A stretch of 64,000 nucleotides of DNA from Cliona cf. orientalis (GCA_963930775.1 OZ005690.1:11496411-11560410); one strand, 5' to 3'. Positions 43,895 through 55,588 are shown, numbered from the stretch's first letter. Notes: generated by a model not told the origin, from the letters alone. Program-made: numbers and translations.

Positions 43895-46713
43895 TAGCAA
43901 ACAAAGGTCATGTAAGTGTATTTTATTTTAATGTACGTAGTCTTTTACCTAAAATAGATAATTTAAGAGTAATTTGTTCTGTGTATAAACCGTGTGTTGT
44001 ATGTTTGGTTGAGACATGGCTTGACAGTTCAATTGATGATGTAGAAATCAGTATTCAGGGCTACACAATTGTTAGGCTGGACCGCTCCAGACATGGTGGT
44101 GGCATCCTTATTTATGTTTCAACATACTTATCACATTCCACCATGTTCAATGGTAGCCCTGAGTTTGAGTTTATTGTAATTTCTTTATCTAATTGTAAGT
44201 ATACATCTTCAAGTCCGGATTTCTATCTTGCTCTTTTCTATCGCCCCCCAAATTCAAATATTTCTTTGCTTGACACTTTATTTTCTACTTTGTGCAACCT
44301 AAATCCTATTATTTTTGTAAATTTTTGTATTATTGGCGACTTTAACATTAATTTTTTATCACCCCCTACTTATTTATATGATAAGCTTATGTCAGTCATG
44401 TCATCATTCAATTTATCTCAAGTCATATCTGAGCCTACCAGAGTTGTTAGTAATTCATCATCCCTCATTGATTTAGCCTTTGTTTCATCCCTTGGTATGG
44501 TGCAGTTGTGTGAAACACTTCCCCCATTGGCAAATTCGGACCACCTTGGAGTCCACCTTGAACTGTCAGCCAGAATACGCAAGAGTACACCCAAACCACA
44601 TGTAAGAAGGATTTGGCGATACAACTATGCAGATTTTGATAAAGCTATGGAGTTACTTGATGAAATTGAATGGGAGTCCCTATTAAATGAGAGTGATGTG
44701 GACCTGTATTGGTCTGCACTGAAAAACTATTTTCTGCAAGTAATGGAAGTCTGCATTCCTAATGCTATAGTTAAGGTGAAAAAGGATCTTCCATGGCTTA
44801 ACCAAGACATCAAGAAAGCCATACAAAAGCGTGATTCCTTGTATCGTAGACTGAAACGTAGCGGTACACCTGCAAACCGTGGTAAATATAACACAATGCG
44901 AAACAGAGTCGTTTATCTTATGCGTGAGAGTAAGAGGAACTTTTTCATTAAGCTAAATCAGGCAACTACAAAAGAATTTTGGAAACTACTGAAGCTTCTT
45001 AACCATAACAATGACTCCACAATACCTACACTAGAGGACAGGGGCACAAGCATTGATTCAAGCATTGATAAGGCAAATGCGCTAAATCGATTCTTCTATA
45101 GCTGTTTTAATAACGATTGTCCCGTTCTGTCTGAGTGCTCGTCTGTTTTCGAACTGGAAGCTGAATACTGCCCTCAATACCTATTATCTACTGAGGAGTC
45201 GGTGTTTGATTTATTGGCTAATCTCGACGCGACCAAGTCAACAGGCTGTGACGGAATATCGCCGAAAATGTTGAAATCTACTGCAAGTAGTATTGCTTTA
45301 TTACTCTCTAAGCTCATAAATCTGTCCATCTCTACAGGAAAATTCCCCAAAGAGTGGAAACTGGCCCGAGTTGTTCCAATCCCAAAAGGAAAAAGTAAGA
45401 GCTCGCTAGGTGGGTATAGACCCATATCAATACTACCTGTTGTGACCAAAATAATTGAAAGACATGTTGGAGATCTCATTCTTGCTCACCTCTCAAATTA
45501 TGCTCCCATTTCACCACGCCAGTGGGGATTTATGACACACCGTTCATCTGTATCAGCTTTAATTAAAGTATTTGATAACTGGGCACAAGCACTTGATGAA
45601 GGGCATGAAATTTGTGTGATATTCTTTGATGTACGCAAGGCTTTTGACCGGGTACCTCATCAATTACTTCTACGACAGATGCAGCATATGAACCTCAATC
45701 CTTACCTTTTGAGATGGCTTCATGACTACCTATCAAATAGATCACAGTTTGTTGCAGTCGAAGGTGAGAAGTCGAGCACTCTCCCAGTAATATCGGGGGT
45801 TCCACAGGGCAGTGTGTTAGGGCCATTACTCTTTATTACATATATTAATGATGTTGTCACAGTGGTCTCACCGGAAAGTGAAATAAACATGTTTGCTGAT
45901 GATATTGCACTATATAGAGTTATTAAGGCACCGGGTGATTATACGGCACTGCAGGGAGATGTAGATTCGATTGGAGCAATTGTAACTAGCAAGCATCTTG
46001 AATTCAATACTGATAAATGTCGAATGATGGTTATATCAAGAAAGCGTTCAAATTTAATACCTTCTCCCCCACTGTACCTTAATGGAAGTCAGCTTGACCA
46101 AGTGAAGAGCTATAAGTATTTGGGAGTGACTATCACTTCTAATCTTTCATGGCTACCCCACATTACATCACTCTGCAACAAAACCAGAAGATTGGTGGGA
46201 ATGGTATACAGGAAGTTTTACCAGCACTCAGATAGCCGCACCCTTCTCAAACTCTATCTGTCCATCATTAGACCGCACATTGAATATGCATCACCTGTGT
46301 GGGATCCATATCACAAGACTGAAATTGAAGCTATAGAAAGCGTTCAAAAATTTGCCTTGAAAATGTGTCTCAAGTCATGGAGTTCAAATTATGAACAATT
46401 ACTATTGGAAGCCAGACTACCAACACTCAAAGTGAGAAGATCAGCACTAAGTTTGGGTCACCTATACAAGATTATCAACAAGCTCACATATTATCCGGAA
46501 CCTCCAATAATTCAAAGAAAGATCCCTTACAGGAACAGGGGTATTAACGCTAACACTGTCTGCGTACCACATGCAACTACTACTGCATATCAACAGTCCT
46601 TCTATCCAAAAACTCTCTCTTTGTGGAATTCGCTTCCTGAAGGTATGACAAGCTGTACTAGCATTACTGGTTTTAAGCACCACCTGAAACAATCAAACTT
46701 ACAAATTAATTAG
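43861..46713 (+). CDS. LINE ORF2: endonuclease and reverse transcriptase
   Basis: Open from the frameshift heptamer to 46713 (about 950 codons). The endonuclease begins at FYFNVRSLLPKIDNLR (43924 on), before any ATG in this frame. Motifs: CLVETWLDS, LDRSRHGGGILIY, LFYRPPNSN, IIGDFNINF, SLIDLAFVS, NSDHLGVHL. Reverse transcriptase: ARVVPIPKGKSK, LGGYRPISILP, IFFDVRKAFDRVPH, SGVPQGSVLGPLLF, MFADDIALY (catalytic Asp-Asp) and KYLGVTITSNLSW, followed by the usual C-terminal tail. No RNase H. All catalytic residues are present, so this copy could be active. How ORF2 is started is unsolved: -1 frameshift or non-AUG reinitiation. Confidence 0.9.
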   Translation, partial: RREQRCINQSIIANKGHVSVFYFNVRSLLPKIDNLRVICSVYKPCVVCLVETWLDSSIDDVEISIQGYTIVRLDRSRHGGGILIYVSTYLSHSTMFNGSPEFEFIVISLSNCKYTSSSPDFYLALFYRPPNSNISLLDTLFSTLCNLNPIIFVNFCIIGDFNINFLSPPTYLYDKLMSVMSSFNLSQVISEPTRVVSNSSSLIDLAFVSSLGMVQLCETLPPLANSDHLGVHLELSARIRKSTPKPHVRRIWRYNYADFDKAMELLDEIEWESLLNESDVDLYWSALKNYFLQVMEVCIPNAIVKVKKDLPWLNQDIKKAIQKRDSLYRRLKRSGTPANRGKYNTMRNRVVYLMRESKRNFFIKLNQATTKEFWKLLKLLNHNNDSTIPTLEDRGTSIDSSIDKANALNRFFYSCFNNDCPVLSECSSVFELEAEYCPQYLLSTEESVFDLLANLDATKSTGCDGISPKMLKSTASSIALLLSKLINLSISTGKFPKEWKLARVVPIPKGKSKSSLGGYRPISILPVVTKIIERHVGDLILAHLSNYAPISPRQWGFMTHRSSVSALIKVFDNWAQALDEGHEICVIFFDVRKAFDRVPHQLLLRQMQHMNLNPYLLRWLHDYLSNRSQFVAVEGEKSSTLPVISGVPQGSVLGPLLFITYINDVVTVVSPESEINMFADDIALYRVIKAPGDYTALQGDVDSIGAIVTSKHLEFNTDKCRMMVISRKRSNLIPSPPLYLNGSQLDQVKSYKYLGVTITSNLSWLPHITSLCNKTRRLVGMVYRKFYQHSDSRTLLKLYLSIIRPHIEYASPVWDPYHKTEIEAIESVQKFALKMCLKSWSSNYEQLLLEARLPTLKVRRSALSLGHLYKIINKLTYYPEPPIIQRKIPYRNRGINANTVCVPHATTTAYQQSFYPKTLSLWNSLPEGMTSCTSITGFKHHLKQSNLQIN

Positions 46714-46854
46714 TATTATATATTATTACAATGTCATATATTTTAAATCTCATTTATTTCTATGTAGACATGCATTTAAATTAGCTATATAGCTACTTTG
46801 TGTGTCTTCTGCATATTGTGCAGTAAATTAGTATAAACAAAAAAAAAAAACATA

Positions 46855-46945
46855 CAAGGGGTATGAGCATGCGTGCTGGTTTAACATACAAGGGCATGAG
46901 CATGCGTGCTGGTTTAACATACAAGGGGATAGCATGCGTGCTTTA
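46855..46945. repeat. 33-bp tandem subterminal repeat
   Basis: Three copies of catacaaggggtatgagcatg plus cgtgctggtttaa at the right side of the LINE; the partner copy is at 42783-42815. They belong to the host CACTG-ended element. Confidence 0.75.
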
Positions 46946-47045
46946 TCAACACACTTGAATTTGACACACGTGTATAGTGTGCTATTTTAGAGGACATTCA
47001 TTTAACACGCGAACGCGTGTTAAAATAACACGTTTATTTTTACAG

Positions 47046-48640
47046 TGATAGCCTTAATGGATTTTTATACTTAACGTCAGCCTAAACCATAAGTCTAAAA
47101 CACTGTAAATAGGAAATTATTAACTTTAGACTTAATTCTCTGGCTGATATCAAGTATAAATCTCCATAGAGATGTTTTTTAGACTTATGGTTTAGGTCGA
47201 CGTTAAGTATAAAAGTCCGTTGAGACTTCTGTGGATGTTTATAGTAGCCTCAATGGATTTTTATACTTAACGTCAGCCAAAACCATAAGTCTAAAACCAC
47301 TGTAAATAGGAAATTATTAACTTTAGACTTAATTCTCTGGCCGATATCAAGTATAAATCTCCATAGAGATGTATATTCATTTTTTTAGACTTATGGTTTA
47401 GGTCGACGTTAAGTATAAAAGTCCGTTGAGACTTCTGTGGATGTTTATAGTAGCCTCAATGGATTTTTATACTTAACGTCAGCCAAAACCATAAGTCTAA
47501 AACCACTGTAAATAGGAAATTATTAACTTTAGACTTAACGATATCAAGTATAAATCTCCATAGAGATGTAGATTCATTTTTTAGGCTTATGGTTCAGGTC
47601 GACGTTAAGTATAAAAGTCCGTTGAGACTTCTGTGGATGTTTATAGTAGCCTCAATGGATTTTTATACTTAACGTGAGCTTAAACCATAAGTCTAAAATA
47701 CTGTAAATAGGAAATTATTAACTTTAGACTTAACGATATCAAGTATAAATCTCCATAGAGATGTAGATTCATTTTTTTAGACTTATGGTTCAGGTCGACG
47801 TTAAGTATAAAAGTCCGTTGAGACTTCTGTGGATGTTTATAGTAGCCTCAATGGATTTTTATACTTAACGTCAGCCAAAACCATAAGTCTAAAACCACTG
47901 TAAATAGGAAATTATTAACTTTAGACTTAACGATATCAAGTATAAATCTCCATAGAGATGTAGATTCATTTTTTCAGACTTATGGTTCAGGTCGACGTTA
48001 AGTATAAAAGTCCGTTGAGACTTCTGTGGATGTTTATAGTAGCCTCAATGGATTTTTATACTTAACGTCAGCTTAAACCATAAGTCTAAAATACTGTAAA
48101 TAGGAAATTATTAACTTTAGACTTAACGATATCAAGTATAAATCTCCATAGAGATGTAGATTCATTTTTTTAGACTTATGGTTCAGATCGACGTTAAGTA
48201 TAAAAGTCCGTTGAGACTTCTGTGGATGTTTATAGTAGTCTCAATGGATTTTTATACTTAATGTCAGCCTAAACCATAAGTCTAAAATCACTATAAATAG
48301 GAAATTATTAACTTTAGACTAAATTCTCTGGCCGCTATCAAGTATAAATCTCCATAGAGATCTATATTCATTTTTTTAGACTTATGGTTTAGGTCGACGT
48401 TAAGTATAAAAGTCCATTGAGACTTCTGTGGATGTTTATAGTAGCCTCAATGGATTTTTATACTTAACGTCAGCCTAAACCATAAGTCTAAAACCACTGT
48501 CAATTGGAAATTATCAACTTTAGGCATAATACTCTGACCGATATAAGTATACAAATCTCCATAGAGATGCATGTATGTGCGTAGATAAAGTTCAATTTTA
48601 GACTTATGACTTACGCCGACGTTAAGTATAAAACTCCATT
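47046..48640. repeat. palindromic satellite, right array
   Basis: Eight or so ~190-bp monomers identical in plan to the left array; neighbouring monomers differ by only a few bases (for example cgatatcaag against tggctgatatcaag). Copies decay beyond 48490, with diverged pieces to about 48850. Confidence 0.9.
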
Positions 48641-49089
48641 GAGTCTGTATTATACATGCATGTAGCTGATTATTGCTGTAATTGGATGTTCCTACTCAAG
48701 GTCGGCCTGGATCATAATTATTCTATAGGCTTTAATTGATAATAGTATCCTATTTAGCACAGATCTCAATGGAGTTTTACACTTAACATCTCAAAATGAA
48801 ATTGCCTCCTTTGTATTTAATGTCAGCCTGAACTATATGTAAGTCGTAAGATTAACTTTACTTTCAGAATAATATTAATATTATTTAAAATTGTGGAAGC
48901 GTCTGTGTAATATAATACAGAACTGCGTCATCGTATTCAATGTCATACATTTCTGTCAGCAACAGGATCATTATACCTATCAGTGAATACAATAATAATA
49001 ATTATTAGTAAGCAAGCAATAATCAATGCATTGTAACGATGCAAATGCGATCACGACCCGGTTGTGATACGCCGGTACATACGCCGCCG

Positions 49090-49330
49090 CGATCGCTGGA
49101 CGATATAGATGGCAGGGGCTGGGTGGTCAGGGGATGGGTTGCGAATGGTTAGCAGGGATAGTGTGGGAGGGACTGGGAGGTCTGGGGATGGATTGCGAAT
49201 GGTTAGCAGGGTAAGTCTCTAGGGTTTGCGTATACGTGGACTGGAGGGGCTGGGAGATCTGGGGCTAGGTTGTGAATGGTTAGCAGGGTTAGTGTGGGAG
49301 GGGCTGGGTTGTGTAGGGTTTGTCTATAAA
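49090..49330. repeat. minisatellite, ggttagcagggttagt type
   Basis: Three to four ~55-60 bp units with ggatgggttgcgaatggtta and gcagggttagtgtggg. Single related segments occur at 41335-41405 and, inverted, at 53447-53515. Confidence 0.75.
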
Positions 49331-49365
49331 ATAGTTGAAATAACGGCTGCCAGCAGCAACAACGG

Positions 49366-49440
49366 TGGTGGCCGAGTGCTTGGGCTCTTATGTATGGGAC
49401 GGAATAGAGCGGGGTTCGAATCTTGCTGTACACTTAGACT
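49366..49440 (+). repeat. tRNA-derived SINE-like sequence
   Basis: A-box-like tggccgagtgcttgggc followed by B-box ggttcgaatc about 40 bases later and then tttttt-rich sequence, as a pol III transcript would end. No matching acceptor stem, so a SINE relic is more likely than a tRNA. Confidence 0.5.
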
Positions 49441-49856
49441 TTTTTCTTTTTTTTCCCTGTCGAATTTTTCTAATTATAAGTGTTGATAAATCACATTTGC
49501 TTTAGATCACATTTGTGTAGTAACATGCATTTCGTACCTCTGGGATCAAATCATACGTCAAGTGTGTAGACACCGATTTTAGTGGTGCTACATCCTCACT
49601 CACTTGAATGAGATAATGAGTGATTTCTGATGCCTGCATGTTGTAATTATAGAAGCAAACTATAAGATTACAATATTGTTATGGAGAACACTCAGTGGCT
49701 CACCAAAGGGGGACATAATATCAGCAACGGCCAAGCACATGCCACGCTTTTTATCTCACTCTCCTTAATGCATTTCTCTAGATGTGATATAGACAGCCGT
49801 TTTGCAGCAATTCTCCAATATTATACCATCTTCTCTTTATCTTCACACAGGCTTCG

Positions 49857-52081
49857 GTAGTAGTACTTCATATCCGAGATTCGGACCAGAAGAAGAGTTT
49901 GTCCTAGAGACAGATGCCAGCCTTAATGGTTTAGCTGCTGTGCTTGGTCAACGACAAGATGACAGTCATGTTCACCCAATAGCCTATGGTTCTAGAAGTT
50001 TACAGCCCCATGAGACTAACTATGCTATCACCGAGCTTAATTGAAACACTTGCGTTGGTGTGGGCTGTGAAAATGTTCAGACCATATATATCCGGGGACA
50101 CCACTGTGTAGTACTCATGGATCACTCAGCTTGCACTTCGTTGTTGAATGCTGCGCACCCCTCAGCCAAGTTAGCCAGGTGGGCAATGGCTATTCAGGAG
50201 CACGATTTGGAGATAAGGCATCGTTCAGGAAGATCCAATCCAAGTGCAGATGCACTCTCTCGTAATCCTGTGGTTGCCCCGTTTGAGCAGCAACAGCAGA
50301 AAGAATGTGCCCATGCAAGTACTGCAAGTATCTAGTGACCCTGTGGGCATCGTCGATGAAGACATCCAGCGGCAGCGTTTGGAAGACATTGCAGAGTACC
50401 AGTGCAGTGATCCACAGCTGTCCCCAATGATTGATTACTTAAAAGTGGCATGGTCAGCTTCCGGAAGATGATCATGAGTCACAAGCTAGAAAGCTTGTCA
50501 TGGAACACTCACAATATGATTTGGTAGACAATCATATCCTACATCACGAGAATCCTGCTAATCGTGGGAGTTGGAGAGTGGTAGTACCTTCAGAGCTGCA
50601 ATCTGAGCTGTTGCAAGAAGCACACAGAGGAAAGTTTGTGGGGCACTTTGCGGAGAAGAGAATCTATGAGACTCTCAGGAAATACTACTGGTGGAAAGGA
50701 ATGAGAGGTGATGTCAGAAAGTACTGCAGATCTTGCATTGAATGTGTTACTAGAAGAGGACCTGGGAGAATGATACAACCCCCACTACAGAGCATCGATC
50801 CTGTTGGTGGGCCCTTCCATCGTGTGGGAGTAGACATAATTTTTACAACTTCCATTGACTGAGAGTGGAAGTCGCTACGTCGTCGTATTCCTAGACTGCC
50901 TCACTAAATGGGTCGAAGCTTTAGCTATCCCCGACCAGAGTGCAACTACTATTGCTAAGATCCTATAGTTGAAGAAATCTTTTGCCGTCATGGAGCACCT
51001 GAATTAACATTTGTGAATGTATCAAGTAAAAATTGGGCCTTCAGTTCGCTTGGCCAATTTCACCCCCCAAAGGTAGGAATAGGTGCAAAGTGTGATTCAG
51101 AGAATTTACAAAATTCACATTTCAAACTTTTTTAGGCTTTTCATAGAGGGGATTATATGGTTTTTATTGCATTTTTACGCTATTCAGACCATTTCACATA
51201 TCGAAGTGTTCCAAACGCCCAATTTTTACTTGATGTATTCACATTTGCTGTCAGATTGTGGTGCTAACTTTCTCAGTGATCTAGTACAAGAAGTATGCAG
51301 ACTTTTGTCAATAAAGAAGGTGAACACATCTGGATATCACCATCAGAGTGACGGACTGGTTGAGAAGTTCAATTCTACACTCTCTGCAATGCTCAGTAAA
51401 GTGGCAGAGGCTGGTAAAGACTGGGATCGTCACTTACCGTTTGTACCCTTTGCGTATTGGAATTCTGTTGAAGATTCTACAAAGGAGAGCCCCCTTTTAC
51501 TTACTCTATGGGAGAGATGCAAGGCTACCATCTCAATCAGTTCTAACTCAGCAACCATCTCCGTATGCAGTTGATGTTACAGACTATAAGACTGAGTTTG
51601 TATCCAATCTAAGTAATTCCTGGAAGCTTGCAAAGGAAAACATAACAGTTGCACAAAGTCAACAAAAGAAGCAACATGACAAGCATGCGAGACAACATCA
51701 GTTCAAGACTGGTGATCGCATTATGATCTATATGCCCTCAGCAGTAACAGGGAAGGCATGGAAATTGGCTAGACACTATCATGGCCCTTACAGAACTAGA
51801 GTTGAGTGTAACCCCATGCACCAATGTTGAAGCTAGAATTGTCGATGATCCAGATGCAGAAACGATTTTTGTTGCAGTCAACAAAGTCAGACCCTGCTAT
51901 CCTGAGCAGACGAATACTTTATGGAAAGGGCAGCGAAAATGGAACTGAATCAGGAACAGTTTCTAAGCCGACATTAAGCGAAACAACCAAGTCTAAATCA
52001 CAATCAAGTCCTACTCGCACAACAGGCCCAGTGACTCGTTCAATGACTCGCGATCGAGCTCATGATCAGCCAAATGATTGA
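49857..52081 (+). pseudogene. Ty3/gypsy polyprotein remnant (RNase H and integrase)
   Basis: Starts inside the RT/RNase H region (YPRFGPEEEFVLETDASLNG, AYGSRSLQPHE; then HHCVVLMDHSACTSLLNA and RHRSGRSNPSADALSRNP). Integrase zinc domain (EAHRGKFVGHFAEKRIYETL, YCRSCIECVTRRG) and core pieces (FHRVGVDII, FLDCLTKWVEAL, GYHHQSDGLVEKFNSTLSAM) follow, and a C-terminal segment KTGDRIMIYMPS. Protease and reverse transcriptase are absent. There are at least five frame breaks (near 50041, 50335-50500, 50862, 50967, 51525), and a 228-bp miniature element interrupts the integrase core. Inactive. Confidence 0.9.
51014..51241. mobile_element. miniature element inside the gypsy integrase
   Basis: Inverted ends tgaatgtatcaagtaaaaat and tgaatacatcaagtaaaaat, flanked by catttg (51008-51013 and 51242-51247). 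228 bp. Its insertion postdates the gypsy copy. Confidence 0.85.
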
Positions 52082-52096
52082 GGTCAATCTTTCCTC

Positions 52097-52400
52097 ATCA
52101 GGGGGAATTGTAATATTTTAGTAATTACTATAATATGATTATCTTTGTTGTGCAATAGTTCAGTCTATAGGTCAGTATAACACGTTCTAGAATATTCTGA
52201 TTTGTGCAGTATATTATAAGAATAGTGTGATAAACAGTCTTTGGTATGATGATGTATACATATGCAGTATTGATGTTTCTCCTATTCTATAATTATAACT
52301 TTTAAGCTGCTAAAGCTAATCTGATCGCTGTGCGAAGACCCCGCACATTACATGTCTATAATAAAAGTTTAATGTCCATCATGCATGCACAGGCTCATTA
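52097..52400 (+). repeat. polypurine tract and probable 3' LTR of the gypsy remnant
   Basis: catcagggggaa is a typical polypurine tract, followed by a TG start (tgtaatattttag) at about 52109 and a poly-A signal-like aataaaag at 52363. The matching 5' LTR is not in the window, so the right edge is approximate. Confidence 0.55.
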
Positions 52401-54120
52401 TTAATTTTTATTGATCATGATAGATTTAAAAATTAGACCTTGATTCATTGAGGTGGAGTCAACATCTTAATGATAAACTCAAGAATCATGTCTTATCGTA
52501 GGATCACAAAATTTAATTTTGACACCTCATAACACCCTGTCTGTGGCCGTACATGGCATGTTCTCCCATCCTGTGCATGTCTTGGATCACCACAACATTA
52601 TAGTATAGTCAACACCATTAACAATAATCATTACAAAATTTAATATAATGAATAACGATACAGAATTAAGTGTGCATGAAAATTAATGACATATGCTACA
52701 AACAATTGGAACTCCAATAGCTATAATGCCATGAAGAGTTAGATTTGCCATCGAGTTTGTTGAAAACCTGTAGGGTGAAAATAATAACAACATTATTGTC
52801 ATTGCATACAATAAGGAGAGTAAAGGTACAAATTATGTAGCGCAAATGAGAGGGAGTAACCTTGTTCCTAGACTCCACACTCAAGGAAGGAACGGATTTG
52901 GTGCACCTTGAGTGATTTCTGGGCTCAAAGACATTACATTCCACTAGTGTTACAAATAGACTGCCATTATAATAATATTATATGCCTAGCATGTCATCAT
53001 GTAAGTGTGGGTGGGAAGTGTGTGTCCACTACTTCGGTAATGATAACCCGGGGAATTGAGGATGTATTCACAGCAACTGATCAAATTGATGGTAATGTGT
53101 TGGAGCATTAATTTTTATTTGTGAATGTGTACTGCCACTAACAGTGCCTAATCAATGCATAGTGCATACAGGCAATGTGCTTTTGAGCACAACTAAGTGG
53201 ACTAGAATATGAACTGGTAAAGATCGTTGACATGTTCTGCTTGTGATATTATAGTACTGTATACTGTTTGGCTCAGCTAGCTCTGACAGAAATGCGATAC
53301 CTTATGAAACCAAATCAGAATCTATTCATGCACACAATAGTATATCTGTACAAGTTGCGCAGGGTATTATGACATTGCGCTCTACAGAGCTTTAGTTCTC
53401 TCTCTCTTTTTGGATCTCTTTTCTGATCGTTATTTTTATCCCTTTCATAGACAAACCCTAGAGACTAACCCTGCTACCATTGGCAACCCATCCTCAAACA
53501 GGGTTAGTCTTCAGAGTCTGCACGGGGGGTCCGAATATTTTGGGGGTCTAAATATCACGTGACAGATCATAAAATCAACGGCAATTTTCTGGCGTAATTT
53601 GGTCAAGCCATCAAGCTACATTTTAGAGTAAATATCAAGCGATCATGGGAGTCTTCCAGGAGGGATTAAGCAATCACAGCCCACAATAAGCCCAATCAAA
53701 TTTTATCCTGATCATGGTGTCAGTAGAGAAGTGATCACCCCTATATCTAAACTCGTGTGTGAATGCATAGGGCTACTTTTGCATATGCATGCACCAGGCT
53801 TAGAGGCATAGTAGTGCTAATATGCCTACTTTACATCAACAAAATTTAATAATATTAATATTATTATTATATAAAAATACTATGTTGAAGCTTCAAAATT
53901 GCTAGTTAGTTCATCAGTAGCTGCTTACCTGAATATTAGTGGTGGCATAGATTATAATATTATACAAATATCGAACTGTGGTGCTCTCTGTTTTGACAGC
54001 TGCCAGACATAGTCTAGCTAGCCACACCCTTCACGCCGCAGCCTTTCCTCAGTCACAGCCTTGTAAGGTCACAGTGCCTGCTGAAGAGGTTTCTCAAGAC
54101 TATTAATGCTAATGTAACGA
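52400..54120. other. intergenic, no gene recognised
   Basis: AT-rich. Contains a tctctctctc run at 53397 and an isolated piece of the gcagggttagt minisatellite (inverted, 53447-53515). No supported exon. Confidence 0.5.
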
Positions 54121-54129
54121 CTGGACTAT

Positions 54130-54320
54130 GATGGCTTCAAAAAGATATCTCCGCATACTGAGAAGGTACACGTACCTCCGCATGCAGAGCAGGGTGTCCA
54201 CATGCCAACAAACTGCCTCTGCATGTAGGACTAGCTCTCCACACAAAGAAGGTATGTCCGCATGCAGAGCTGGCTCTCCATATGCGTAGAAGATGCCTCC
54301 ACATGCGGAAATGGGAGTCG
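54130..54320. repeat. degenerate ~30-bp minisatellite
   Basis: Repeated tccgcatgcagagc / tccacatgc / gaaggta units, about six copies, bordering the foldback element. Confidence 0.6.
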
Positions 54321-54325
54321 TCCAG

Positions 54326-55558
54326 TATGGGGGATGGATAGTGTCAAAAGTACAGTCACTGTTTTGGAGGAGGGTAACTTCACTGAGGAGGGAGGTGGTT
54401 TCGACTGAAGGGGTGCTTTTCATTTGGAGGATACCACTTTTTGTGGAGAAGTGTGTTTTGTTCTCGAGGAGGGAATCTTGCTCATCTGGAGTAGGGGGTC
54501 ATACTTTGCTGGGGAGGGGTGCGTTTTGACGTTGAGGAGGGGGTCATACTTCGCTTGGGGGGGGGGGTGGTGCGTTTCGGTCTCGCTACTGAACAGAATA
54601 ATGTGGGTGTGGTACATTTTACACATGTATAAATCGTTAACATTTTTGTCCAAAATATTCATGCTGTGTGCTGGGAAGCAAGTAGCTTGAAAATGAGTTG
54701 TTTTGGAGTGCTGGTGGTGTCTCCTGTCATACAAAGGAATAATTGTATGTGCTGCAATTTATACATGCATAAAATGCCGTGTGAACTAATTTCCAAATAT
54801 CCGCGCTTCACTGAAAGAATATAGCACCTTTGTATGACAAGAGACACCAAAGAAGGCCCTGGGGACGAGGCTAGAGACACCAGTAACACATCTACATCGG
54901 TTCAAAATCATGCAACTAGATTCCCAGCCTATAATAATAATATTATAATATTATAGTCACATTCAAATTGCAAAGCACACAAGCGATGTTCTAGGCCATG
55001 GCACATGGCACAAATATTTGACATGCATGTGCGAAATGTGCCACACCCACAATGATAGTAATACGCACCGAATGCCATTACGTATTTATCGGTATCCTCC
55101 AACTGACACTTCTGCTCCACTCCATCGCTAGCTACGGCAGACTACTCCATTGGTTCAAATAGCTATAGGCCCCTCCTCCAGATCAACGTGTACCCTTTAT
55201 CCAGAAAAGTATGACCCCCTCCTCAAGATCAGTTGTACCCCTTCCCCAGCGAACTATGACCCCCTACTCCGGATAAGCTAGACCTCCTCCTCGAGATTCA
55301 AACACACCCCTCTCCCAGTGAAGTATGACCCCTACTCCGGATGAGCTATAGTTATACCCCCTCCTCGAGATTTAAACGCAACCTGAAGTATGACCCCCTA
55401 CTCTGGATGAGCTAGACCCCAACCTCGAGACAAAACACACCTCTCCTCCACAAAAAGAGGTATCCTCCAAATGAAAAGCACCCCCTTCAGTCGAAACCAC
55501 CCCCCTCCTCAATGAAGTTACCCTCCTCCTGTACTTTTGACACTATCCACCCCCCATA
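54326..55558. mobile_element. foldback element with long repetitive arms
   Basis: Left end tatgggggatggatagtgtc is inverted at the right end (gacactatccaccccccata). Arms of roughly 260 and 390 bp match over caaaagtacag, gaggagggtaacttca, gtggtttcgactgaag, tgcttttcatttggaggata and agtagggggtcatact. Each arm holds short G-rich (or C-rich) tandem units of ~50 bp such as gaggagggggtcatacttc. The loop contains an element with ggtgtctc ends at 54716-54848. No coding capacity. Confidence 0.8.
54716..54848. repeat. small inverted-repeat element in the foldback loop
   Basis: Ends ggtgtctcctgtcatacaaa and, inverted, ggtgtctcttgtcatacaaa. 133 bp. Target duplication unclear. Confidence 0.7.
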
Positions 55559-55588
55559 GGTCTGGTACATCATTCTGATTGTTAAGTA

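Larger units (their letters stand above)
42822..46852 (+). mobile_element. apparently intact LINE with PHD-type ORF1
   Basis: Sequence between two copies of the subterminal repeat gagcatgcgtgctggtttaa. It contains ORF1 (42890-43894), ORF2 (to 46713), a short 3' UTR and a 12-base poly-A ending near 46851. acatac occurs on both flanks and could be the target duplication, though it is also part of the surrounding repeat. No internal stop or shift is seen in either frame. The left limit is approximate. Confidence 0.85.
40927..47045. mobile_element. DNA element with CACTGTAAAAA ends, split by a LINE
   Basis: Left end CACTGTAAAAACAAGTGTGT; right end inverted CACTGTAAAAATAAACGTGT. It sits inside the satellite, which continues on both sides (tttatagta before, atagcct after; a 2-3 bp duplication is plausible). 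Subterminal tandem motifs: taacccactaagcatgtac four times at 41085-41215 and gagcatgcgtgctggtttaa at 42793, 46864, 46898. CACTG-type ends suggest the EnSpm/CACTA superfamily. No transposase is seen apart from the nested LINE. Confidence 0.75.
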
